DNA from: Roseiarcus sp.
GTDB lineage: Bacteria; Pseudomonadota; Alphaproteobacteria; Rhizobiales; Beijerinckiaceae
NCBI GenBank assembly: GCA_030153205.1
Contig: JASLHV010000562.1
Span: 1-7,047 of the forward strand
Length of the DNA stretch: 7,047 nucleotides
Reading direction: 5' to 3'
Made by a program: the position numbers and the translations under genes
In this document: positions 1 to 5,828 of the stretch, one piece after another
Layout of the letters: each line of letters opens with the position of its first letter
Position numbering within the stretch: position 1 is the stretch's first letter
The notes under the pieces: model-generated
What the model was told of the DNA's origin: nothing
Database searches by the model: none
What the model saw: the letters and a program-made list of their open reading frames with translations, nothing else

Positions 1-1155
1 GGTCTCGGCGGCATGGGCGGCGCTCAACCGCTTGCGGCAACAATGGCCGGCGCTTCGTTGCTCGCGGTCGAATGCCAGGCGAGCCGGATCGAAATGCGCC
101 TACGCACAGGCTATCTCGACGCCCAGGCGCGAAATCTCGACGAAGCCTTGGCGATGATTGAAAACTCGCGCCAGGAGAAAAAGCCGATCTCGGTCGGCCT
201 GCTCGGCAACGCCGCCGAAATCTTCCCGGAACTCTTTCGCCGCGGCGTCAGGCCCGACGTCGTCACCGACCAGACATCCGCCCACGATCCTATCAACGGC
301 TATCTACCGAAAGGATGGACGACGGCCGAATGGGAGGCGCGACGCGAGCGCGATCCAAAGGCGGTCGAAAAAGCCGCGCGCGCCTCGATGGCGGAGCATG
401 TTCGCGCCATGCTTGACTTTCATCGCTCAGGCGTCCCGACTTTGGATTACGGCAACAACATCCGCCAGATGGCGCGCGAAGAAGGCGTCGACAACGCCTT
501 CGACTTTCCTGGTTTCGTACCAGCTTACATAAGGCCCCTCTTCTGCCGCGGCGTTGGCCCTTTCCGCTGGTGCGCTCTCTCCGGCGATCCCGAGGACATT
601 TATCGTACTGATGCGCGCGTCAAGGAGCTTCTGCCGGACAATAAGCATCTGCATAATTGGCTCGACATGGCGCAAAAGCGCATCAAGTTTCAGGGCCTGC
701 CGGCGCGTATCTGCTGGGTTGGCCTCGGCGACCGCCATCGGCTCGGCCTAGCCTTCAATGACATGGTCGCCAAGGGCGAACTCAAAGCGCCGATCGTCAT
801 CGGCCGCGATCATCTGGATTCCGGCTCGGTCGCCTCGCCCAATCGCGAGACCGAGGCGATGAAAGACGGTTCGGACGCCGTCTCGGATTGGCCGATGTTG
901 AACGCGCTTCTGAACTGCGCGTCAGGCGCGACTTGGGTGTCGCTCCATCACGGCGGCGGCGTGGGCATTGGCTTTTCGCAACATGCCGGCATGGTCATTG
1001 TGGCTGACGGCACGCCGGACGCCGAGCGACGGATTGAGCGTGTGCTCTGGAACGACCCAGCGAGCGGCGTGATGCGCCATGCGGACGCCGGCTATGATGA
1101 CGCCATCGCTTGCGCGCAGGCGAATGGACTGAACCTGCCCGGAATTCTCCGCTAA
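1..1155 (+). CDS. hutU: Urocanate hydratase (urocanase), 3' part, cut by left window edge
   Basis: Urocanase catalyses the second step of histidine degradation, adding water to urocanate to give imidazolone propionate with tightly bound NAD+ in the cytoplasm. The frame is open from base 1 and reads GLGGMGGAQPLAA, the family's glycine-rich NAD-site segment, so the first ATG in the window (base 13) is internal and not a start. Further hallmarks are YIRPLFCRGVGPFRW with the conserved Cys, followed by ALSGDPEDIYRTD, then SGATWVSLHHGGGVGIGFSQ, and the C-terminal VLWNDPASGVMRHADAGYD. About 384 residues are present; full-length urocanases have about 555, so roughly the first 170 are outside the window. 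It ends in TAA with no visible damage. Only 16 bases separate it from the convergent DUF2934 gene. Neighbouring hut genes presumably lie to the left. Identification is very secure. Confidence 0.97.
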   Translation, partial: GLGGMGGAQPLAATMAGASLLAVECQASRIEMRLRTGYLDAQARNLDEALAMIENSRQEKKPISVGLLGNAAEIFPELFRRGVRPDVVTDQTSAHDPINGYLPKGWTTAEWEARRERDPKAVEKAARASMAEHVRAMLDFHRSGVPTLDYGNNIRQMAREEGVDNAFDFPGFVPAYIRPLFCRGVGPFRWCALSGDPEDIYRTDARVKELLPDNKHLHNWLDMAQKRIKFQGLPARICWVGLGDRHRLGLAFNDMVAKGELKAPIVIGRDHLDSGSVASPNRETEAMKDGSDAVSDWPMLNALLNCASGATWVSLHHGGGVGIGFSQHAGMVIVADGTPDAERRIERVLWNDPASGVMRHADAGYDDAIACAQANGLNLPGILR

Positions 1156-1171
1156 CGCGGCCCGGCCGTCT

Positions 1172-1360
1172 TTACCCTTTCGCCTTCGTGCGCTTTGCCT
1201 TCGGCTTCGCCGCAACCGTCGGCTTTGTCTCCACGCGCTGCGCGAGGACTTCGGCTTCCGCAGCATACCAATGGTCGGAATCGTGGCCGTCGGCCATCCC
1301 ATTCAGAACCCAAAGTTCGTAAGCGCGCGTTCGCACTTGCTGCTCGAGATTTGTGTTCAT
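1172..1360 (-). CDS. DUF2934 small protein
   Basis: This is a 62-residue cytoplasmic protein. The core, about residues 9-42 (VRTRAYELW, then NGMADGHDSDHWYAAEAEVL), fits the DUF2934 pattern of short alphaproteobacterial proteins: R-A-Y-x-L/I-W, a Gly-rich turn, then a D/H-W-x-x-A-E segment. The tail from about residue 48 is Lys/Ala rich (AKPKAKRTKAKG), so it could touch nucleic acid, but that is inference. The family has no established function. The ATG at 1358-1360 is preceded on the minus strand by GGAG about 7 bases upstream, which supports the start. It is convergent with hutU and divergent from the DUF3095 gene, so it is probably its own transcript starting in the AT-richer spacer to its right. 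Confidence 0.8.
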   Translation of the reverse strand: MNTNLEQQVRTRAYELWVLNGMADGHDSDHWYAAEAEVLAQRVETKPTVAAKPKAKRTKAKG

Positions 1361-1583
1361 ATTTCGCTCCGGCTTTCGTTAAAAGTCTCTATTGAATGCG
1401 ATCGCTATGGTTAAAAAATTCTTAAAATCGGCAAGGGCGCGCGCCGCGAAGTGGTAACATTTCGTCGCGTTTGTCACCTGACCGGCGATCGGAATGGAGG
1501 TCGAGTCGTCGCCCGTGACGACCTCCTCGTCATTGTCGTAACCTTCGGCCAAGTGTCGCCGAAAAGCCGCCGTGGGGCCGATC
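1361..1583. promoter_or_regulatory. Divergent intergenic region between DUF2934 and DUF3095 genes
   Basis: This 223-base spacer must hold the start signals of both flanking genes. It has an AT-rich core (about 1376-1430) including GCGATCGC at 1398-1405 and a run of A/T (1411-1427). I could not find a convincing -35/-10 pair on either strand, so no promoter is marked. The right half contains an inverted repeat (listed separately). Confidence 0.5.
1496..1526 (+). repeat. Inverted repeat upstream of DUF3095 gene
   Basis: GGAGGTCG (1496-1503) pairs perfectly with CGACCTCC (1519-1526) around a 15-base loop. A competing stem, GTCGTC (1505-1510) with GACGAC (1517-1522), is also possible. The site lies 57 bases upstream of the DUF3095 start codon, so it could be an operator or a hairpin in the 5' leader. 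No T tract follows, so it is not a standard terminator. Function is unknown. Confidence 0.4.
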
Positions 1584-2738
1584 ATGACCGACAATTCCGA
1601 CTTCTACGCCGCGGCGCCGGTCTTCGACTCGTTCGGCGACGTCATGAAACCATCCAGCTATCGGCCGTTGCCCGATGATTGGATAATCGGCTTTTCCGAT
1701 GTGATCGGCTCGACAAAGGCGATCGCGGAAGGCCGCTATAAAGCGGTGAACATGGTCGGAGCCGGCGTCATCGCCGCCGTCGCCAACGCTTTGCGCCGTA
1801 AACCTTTTCCCTTCGTCTTCGGCGGCGATGGCGCGAGTTTCGCGGTCGGCCCTGAGGATGCGCCGGCTGCCGCCGAAGCGCTCAAGGCGATGGCTGTCTT
1901 CGCGCGCGAAGAGCTGCAGATTGGGCTGCGCGTCGCTATGGTCCCCATCAACGCGGTTCGCGCCGCCGGGCGGGACGTTCGCGTCGGTCGTTTCGCGGCG
2001 TCGCCGCATTGCTCTTACGCCATGTTCGTTGGCGGCGGCCTTGCCTGGATCGAGACGGAGGCCAAGGCCGGCGCCTATCATCTTGAGCCTGCGCCTGCCG
2101 GCGCGCGGCCGGATTTGTCGGATCTGTCCTGCCGCTGGGGTGTCGCGCCCGCCGCGCATGGAACGATCCTCTCGGTCATCGTCGCGCCGCGCGGCGATGA
2201 CCCGCGTTTCAACGCGCTCGTCGAGGAGGTGGTGCAATTGGCGATGAACGCCGAGGATAGCGGCAGGCCGATCACGCTTTCGAGCCTCGTTGCGAAGTGG
2301 CCGGGCCAGGCGATTTCGCTTGAAACCGCGACAGCCGCGCCCGGCGAATCGCGCGTCAAACGTCGTTTAACGATTTGGGCCAAGTACCTGCTCGGTCTCG
2401 TCTTTACCACCTTCAAATTGAAAGCTGGCGAGTTTGACGCTGCGGAATATCTTCACGACGTCGCCGCCAATTCGGACTTCCGAAAATTCGACGACGGCCT
2501 GCGTATGACCCTCGATTGTTCGCACGAATTTGCCGACGCTCTCGAGAAGCGCCTGCAGGAAGCCAGCGACATCGTCGAGTACGGCGCCTTCCGCCAGGAG
2601 CACGCCCTGTTGACCTGCTATACGCCATCGATTTCGGACCGCAGCCACGTCCATTTCGTCGACGGCGGCGGTGGCGGCTACGCCATGGCGGCGCAAGCGA
2701 TGAAGGAGCGGCGAAAGACGGCGGCGCGAGTGGGTTGA
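1584..2738 (+). CDS. DUF3095 family protein with nucleotide-cyclase-like N-terminal domain
   Basis: This is a 384-residue protein of the DUF3095 family, which has no assigned function that I know of. It starts TDNSDFYAAAPVFDSF. Residues 33-88 contain WIIGFSDVIGST (Asp39) and FPFVFGGDGASFAV (Asp82). Residues 113-163 contain LRVAMVP, then a G-R-D-V-R-V strand, then YAMFVGGGLAW. That order and the 43-residue spacing of the two Asp resemble the metal-binding palm of class III cyclases and GGDEF enzymes. The C-terminal third has NSDFRKFDDGLRMTLD and HVHFVDGGGGGYAMAA, which I recall as family features. No signal peptide or membrane segment is obvious, so it is probably cytosolic. The ATG at 1584 is chosen because GGGG (1574-1577) lies 6 bases upstream; an in-frame GTG at 1572 has no ribosome site. 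Cyclase activity is inference only. It appears monocistronic, with a weak terminator after it. Confidence 0.85.
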   Translation: MTDNSDFYAAAPVFDSFGDVMKPSSYRPLPDDWIIGFSDVIGSTKAIAEGRYKAVNMVGAGVIAAVANALRRKPFPFVFGGDGASFAVGPEDAPAAAEALKAMAVFAREELQIGLRVAMVPINAVRAAGRDVRVGRFAASPHCSYAMFVGGGLAWIETEAKAGAYHLEPAPAGARPDLSDLSCRWGVAPAAHGTILSVIVAPRGDDPRFNALVEEVVQLAMNAEDSGRPITLSSLVAKWPGQAISLETATAAPGESRVKRRLTIWAKYLLGLVFTTFKLKAGEFDAAEYLHDVAANSDFRKFDDGLRMTLDCSHEFADALEKRLQEASDIVEYGAFRQEHALLTCYTPSISDRSHVHFVDGGGGGYAMAAQAMKERRKTAARVG

Positions 2739-2757
2739 GGCGATTGACACGCCTTTT
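2738..2757 (+). terminator. Possible weak intrinsic terminator after DUF3095 gene
   Basis: AGGCG (2738-2742) pairs with CGCCT (2750-2754) around a 7-base loop, followed directly by a short T run (2754-2757). It overlaps the TGA stop codon's last base. The 5-bp stem and four Ts make it weak, but its position is right. Confidence 0.35.
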
Positions 2758-3079
2758 CGAAAAACAGAAACGATAAAATTCCTTTCTGACTTTCAGAATA
2801 CTCATTTCGCGTTAAACTAAAACATCAAGACTATATCATATTGAAAAATAACAATTTTCCTTTCTCCGAGCGCCTCAACAATTGAGCCGGGGATTTGGAT
2901 TAGTGAGCCTTCGCATTTACCTGGACGATCACCCGCCACACCACACTTCCACATCGTATCGCCCGACGATGGGTAGCTGACGCTCAAATGGAACGAGTCA
3001 TGCCCGAGAAGATCTGCCGCTGTATCGGCGGGCGATCGGCCGATGACCTCGCTGGTCCACGGAGGCCGGGGCCTAGCCT
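2758..3079. other. AT-richer stretch without a confident gene
   Basis: Bases 2758-2870 are markedly AT-rich for this window and include a perfect hairpin, TTCTGA (2784-2789) / TCAGAA (2793-2798) with a 3-base loop. On the minus strand a 112-codon frame is open from a GTG at 3155 to a TAG at 2817. Its last 80 or so residues look protein-like (for example VAGDRPGKCEGSLIQIPGS and VEALGERKIVIFQYDI). However, the only start lies inside the neighbouring 138-aa gene and has no ribosome site. It may be the remnant of a gene that lost its 5' end, or chance. I do not call it a gene. Confidence 0.35.
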
Positions 3080-3496
3080 TTAGGACCGTGAGGCGTTGAG
3101 CACGCTCTTTAGAAGCTGCTCCGGCGATTCCTTCACCACATAAAAACCGCCCCACTCGTCATGGTTTGGCGACAGCCAGATTTTCCACCCGTCTTTACAG
3201 GGTGAAATTGCACCGGCTTGAGCAAGATTAATATAGACCTCTGAACCCTTGGGCGCGTCCTCGTCGCCGACCGCCAATGTTGCTTTGACCCACTCAGAAG
3301 GCACCCGCGATCTCCATGCTTTCCACCCAGCATAGCAGGGAGTTATGCACGGCGCGACGATGACGCCGGCGCTCTTTGACAGAAGGCGCCGACGGCCAGC
3401 CTGCGCGCGCCGTTCTATAAAGCCCATGTGATCAGCTATCGGTCGCTCGATGATGCGATCGTCATTGTCAGGGTCTTTCATTTGCGCGCGCGACAT
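3080..3496 (-). CDS. Hypothetical protein with two 46-residue-spaced W-rich repeats
   Basis: This is a 138-residue protein that I do not recognise. The N-terminus (1-40) is charged and Arg-rich. Two related segments follow: residues 51-69 (ITPCYAGWKAWRSRVPSEW) and 97-115 (ISPCKDGWKIWLSPNHDEW), with 10 of 19 identical and a spacing of exactly 46 residues. Between them EVYINLAQAGAI, and after the second copy FYVVKESPEQLLKSV, read like a small beta-rich module similar in style to FlbD-type short proteins; that likeness is tentative. There is no signal peptide or membrane segment. The ATG at 3494-3496 has only a G-run (AAGGGGG) 2 bases upstream, so the start is uncertain; Met6 is an alternative without a better site. 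It lies 47 bases downstream of the ABC ATPase gene on the same strand and may be read through from it. The internal repeat supports it being a real coding sequence. Confidence 0.55.
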   Translation of the reverse strand: MSRAQMKDPDNDDRIIERPIADHMGFIERRAQAGRRRLLSKSAGVIVAPCITPCYAGWKAWRSRVPSEWVKATLAVGDEDAPKGSEVYINLAQAGAISPCKDGWKIWLSPNHDEWGGFYVVKESPEQLLKSVLNASRS

Positions 3497-3543
3497 GGCC
3501 CCCTTGCCGAGCGCGGAGGGTTCGCCGAGTAATCGCCTCTCCC

Positions 3544-4323
3544 CTAAAAACTATTCCGATCGTGATATGTCTGCAGGAACTGCCTGACCCGCGGCTCGAC
3601 GCTCTCATGGAACACCTGCTTCGGCGGCCCGTGCTCGATGATGCGGCCGGCGTCGATGAAGGCGATCTCATCGGCGACATGGGCGGCGAAGCCCATCTCA
3701 TGCGTTACGATCAGCATCGTCATGCCCTCGTTCGCAAGAGAGCGCATCACTTCCAGCACTTCGCCGACAAGTTCAGGATCGAGGGCTGACGTCGGCTCGT
3801 CGAACAGCATCAGCCGCGGTTGCATTGCCAGAGCGCGCGCGATGGCGACGCGCTGCTGCTGGCCGCCGGAGAGTCGGCCGGGGTAAGAATCCGCCTTGTC
3901 TGCAAGCCCGACGCGCTTCAGCATCGCCGTCGCGCGTTCGTTCGCCGCCTCCCCTGAGAGATTGCGTACGCGCCTCAGCGGCTCAGCGACATTCTGCAAC
4001 GCGCTCATATGCGGCCAAAGATTGAAATGCTGAAATACCATGCCGATCTCGCGGCGCATCTCGCGAAGCTCATAAGCCGGCATCAGTTGCCGAACGCCCG
4101 GCGTATCGCGATAGCCTATCAGCCGGCCCTCGATTCGAATTTCGCCGGAATCGTAGGTCTCCAAAAAGTTAACACAGCGGAGCAGCGTGCTTTTGCCAGA
4201 ACCGCTGGGGCCGATCAGGCAAACGACCTCGGAGCGTTTGACGGCCAGATCGACCTCACGCAGCACTTGCGTCGCGCCAAAGCTTTTCGACACGCCTTTG
4301 ATTGCGATCATCGCCTCGTTCAC
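3544..4323 (-). CDS. PAAT-family ABC importer ATPase (GlnQ/HisP/ArtP type)
   Basis: This cytoplasmic ATPase subunit, 259 residues long, powers uptake by the two permeases encoded just upstream. All ABC motifs are intact: Walker A GPSGSGKST (38-46), Q-loop Gln98 in VFQHFNLWPHM, signature LSGGQQQR (151-158), Walker B LMLFDEPTSALD (171-182) and the switch His208 in THEM. The FQHFNLWPHM stretch and the insertion before it (about residues 67-90) are typical of polar amino acid transporter ATPases such as HisP. The start is the GTG at 4321-4323: it overlaps the permease TGA as GTGA and has GGGAGG 7 bases upstream. The frame stays open to 4407, but that would bury the N-terminus in the permease gene. 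Length matches the family. It is the last transporter gene; the exact substrate cannot be told from the ATPase. Confidence 0.95.
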   Translation of the reverse strand: MNEAMIAIKGVSKSFGATQVLREVDLAVKRSEVVCLIGPSGSGKSTLLRCVNFLETYDSGEIRIEGRLIGYRDTPGVRQLMPAYELREMRREIGMVFQHFNLWPHMSALQNVAEPLRRVRNLSGEAANERATAMLKRVGLADKADSYPGRLSGGQQQRVAIARALAMQPRLMLFDEPTSALDPELVGEVLEVMRSLANEGMTMLIVTHEMGFAAHVADEIAFIDAGRIIEHGPPKQVFHESVEPRVRQFLQTYHDRNSF

Positions 4324-4988
4324 GCCGCCGCCTCCCGCGTCATGAAGGACGTCAGCCGGATCTCGAGCCGGCGTCCGATCCGCGAAACCGCCTCGACCAA
4401 CAGCCAATAAAAAACCGCCATGGCGAAAATCGCGTCGAACGCCGTGAAAGTCTCGGCGGCCATGGTCTGAATCTGGTACATCAATTCCGGGACGGTGATG
4501 AGCGAGAGGACGACCGTCTCTTTCGACAATATCACCAATGTATTGACGATGGACGGCACAGTGGCGACCAGCGCCATCGGCAAGGTGACGCGAAGCAGAA
4601 GATCGAACGGGTGCATGCCGACGCTCATCGCCGCCTCGATCTGGCCTTGCGGCACGGAAGCAAATCCGCCGCGGAAAATCTCAGCGAAATAAGCAGAGGA
4701 ATAAAGGCCGAGCCCGATGATACCCGCGGCTGTCGCGCTGAGTTTCAGCCCAATGTAAGGGCCGCCATCATAGAGAATGAACAATTGCATCAGAAACGGC
4801 GTGCCGCGGAAAATCTCGACATAGCAGCGCAATAGCCAACGCAGGAGCGCCATTTTCGTCCGATTGAGAAGGGCGATCGCAAGCCCGATAGCGAGACCCA
4901 GTACGGAGCCGAGGGCCCAACAGAGAATCGTAACGCCGAAGCCGCTGACGAGCGAGGGCAGATAATGGAGAAAAGTATCGAAACTCAT
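4320..4988 (-). CDS. PAAT-family ABC importer permease (second permease)
   Basis: This inner-membrane permease subunit, 222 residues, is of the HisM/GlnP/ArtM kind. It has about five hydrophobic segments (roughly 14-41, 48-72, 84-105, 130-157 and 185-205). The signature EIFRGTPFLMQLF is at 58-70. The cytoplasmic EAA loop, QGQIEAAMSVG (Glu118-Ala120) ending in TLP, docks on the ATPase. The ATG at 4986-4988 overlaps the preceding permease's TGA as ATGA, so translation is probably coupled; the longer frame to 5045 is rejected. Its EAA triplet sits at the same residue numbers as in the partner permease, which suits a paralogous heterodimer. Its own stop overlaps the ATPase GTG. Confidence 0.94.
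   Translation of the reverse strand: MSFDTFLHYLPSLVSGFGVTILCWALGSVLGLAIGLAIALLNRTKMALLRWLLRCYVEIFRGTPFLMQLFILYDGGPYIGLKLSATAAGIIGLGLYSSAYFAEIFRGGFASVPQGQIEAAMSVGMHPFDLLLRVTLPMALVATVPSIVNTLVILSKETVVLSLITVPELMYQIQTMAAETFTAFDAIFAMAVFYWLLVEAVSRIGRRLEIRLTSFMTREAAA
4331..4336 (-). promoter_or_regulatory. Ribosome binding site deciding the GTG start of the ABC ATPase
   Basis: On the minus strand GGGAGG stands 7 bases before the GTG at 4323, inside the last codons of the upstream permease. It favours this GTG over the ATG at 4311, which has only GAGG 2 bases away. Confidence 0.7.
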
Positions 4989-5641
4989 GGCGCGGAGCTC
5001 GCAGCGAGCCGTCGCTCGATCCGCGCCCCGAAAGCCGCGAGACAAAGTGTGATGGCGAGGTAAATCAAACCGCCGCCGAGATAGGCCTCGAAAGGACGAT
5101 AGGTCATCGAGGCGATATTCATACTGACGCGCGTGAGTTCAGCGATGCCGACGGTCGAGACGAGCGAGGACGCTTTGAGGAGAAGGATGAATTCATTGAT
5201 GAGCGGCGGCGTTGAAATCCTTAGCGCTTGCGGCAGCAGGATACGCCACCAGACATCGAACGGAGGATAGCCGAGCGCGATTGCCGCTTCCGCCTGCCCC
5301 CGCGGCACAGCATTGAACGCGCCGCGCAAGATTTCCGCCTGAAAAGCCCCCGAGGCGAAACCAAGACCGCCGATCGCGGCGACCACCGCCGGCACGTCGA
5401 GTCCATATTCGGCGAGAAAATAATAGATGAACAGAAGCTGCACCAACACCGGCACGCCGCGAAAGAAACTGATGTAAAAACCGCCTATCCGTCTCAGCGA
5501 AGGATTGGCCGACAGTCGCGCCAGGCAAACCAAAGCGCCAAGAACGAAACCAAGCGCAATGCCGGCGAGCGAGAGTGCAATCGTGACGCCGGCCGCCTGA
5601 AGCAAATAGCCGAGCGAATGGAGGATGACTTCCGGATGCAT
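4985..5641 (-). CDS. PAAT-family ABC importer permease (first permease)
   Basis: This inner-membrane permease subunit, 218 residues, is of the HisQ/GlnP/ArtQ kind and pairs with the next permease. Hydrophobic segments lie at roughly 10-41, 52-76, 83-105, 130-155 and 180-203. SFFRGVPVLVQLLFIYY is at 58-74 and the EAA loop PRGQAEAAIALG has Glu118-Ala120, continuing to ILLPQAL. The start is the ATG at 5639-5641 (MHPEVILHSLGYLLQAAG), a usual N-terminus for this family. No clear Shine-Dalgarno sequence precedes it, only AGGG about 15 bases away. A large palindrome ends 30 bases upstream, so translation may be weaker than that of the binding protein. The gene overlaps the following permease by 4 bases. 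Confidence 0.94.
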   Translation of the reverse strand: MHPEVILHSLGYLLQAAGVTIALSLAGIALGFVLGALVCLARLSANPSLRRIGGFYISFFRGVPVLVQLLFIYYFLAEYGLDVPAVVAAIGGLGFASGAFQAEILRGAFNAVPRGQAEAAIALGYPPFDVWWRILLPQALRISTPPLINEFILLLKASSLVSTVGIAELTRVSMNIASMTYRPFEAYLGGGLIYLAITLCLAAFGARIERRLAASSAP

Positions 5642-5671
5642 ATGTAGCGCGGCGCCCTGGAACCTTCGCCG

Positions 5672-5748
5672 TCATTGCGAGGAGCGAAGCGACAAAGCAA
5701 TCCAGAAACCTCGGCGGTTCTTGGATTGCTTCGCTTCGCCCGCAATGA
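5672..5748. repeat. Large imperfect palindromic repeat between binding-protein and permease genes
   Basis: The left arm 5672-5704 (TCATTGCG... to GCAATCCA) pairs with the right arm 5722-5748 (TGGATTGC... to CGCAATGA). The arms differ by internal insertions in the left arm (33 versus 27 bases). The 17-base loop has a further AACC/GGTT pairing. From memory, this CATTGCG/GCGAAGCG/GCAATCCA palindrome is a dispersed intergenic element in many Hyphomicrobiales genomes. In RNA it would form one long hairpin between the first and second genes of the transporter operon. It could stop exonucleases and raise binding-protein mRNA over permease mRNA. It contains no coding sequence and is too short to be an insertion sequence. 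Confidence 0.8.
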
Positions 5749-5777
5749 GGGCGGTTCTTATTTTACTTCCAGACCCT

Positions 5778-5800
5778 CGCCTCCTTAAAGGAGAGAGGCG
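5778..5800. repeat. Short inverted repeat just after the binding-protein gene
   Basis: CGCCTC (5778-5783) pairs with GAGGCG (5795-5800), with an overlapping alternative pairing CTCCTT/AAGGAG inside. It lies 28 bases past the binding-protein stop, in the same spacer as the larger palindrome. Read on the minus strand, no long U tract follows at once, so it is more likely a stabilising or partial-termination hairpin than a full terminator. Confidence 0.4.
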
Positions 5801-5828
5801 GCCGATAGCCCGCCCCCAGATTCCTTGA

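Noticed and set aside
1379..1594. Minus-strand 71-codon open frame in the divergent spacer
   Set aside because: The start region overlaps the DUF3095 start codon, there is no ribosome site, and the sequence is not recognisable; a spacer with promoters explains the region better.
1530..2237. Minus-strand 235-codon open frame opposite the DUF3095 gene
   Set aside because: It is Arg-rich and of low-complexity type, the usual antisense shadow of a high-GC gene; the plus-strand DUF3095 protein is clearly real.
2817..3155. Minus-strand 112-codon frame as an intact gene
   Set aside because: Its only start is a GTG inside the 138-aa gene without a ribosome site; kept only as a possible remnant.
4324..4407. 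Longer N-terminus for the ABC ATPase
   Set aside because: The extra 28 residues are low-complexity and lie inside the permease gene; GTGA overlap and GGGAGG support the GTG at 4323.
4989..5045. Longer N-terminus for the second permease
   Set aside because: The extension is charged, overlaps the first permease gene, and the ATGA junction gives a usual family N-terminus.
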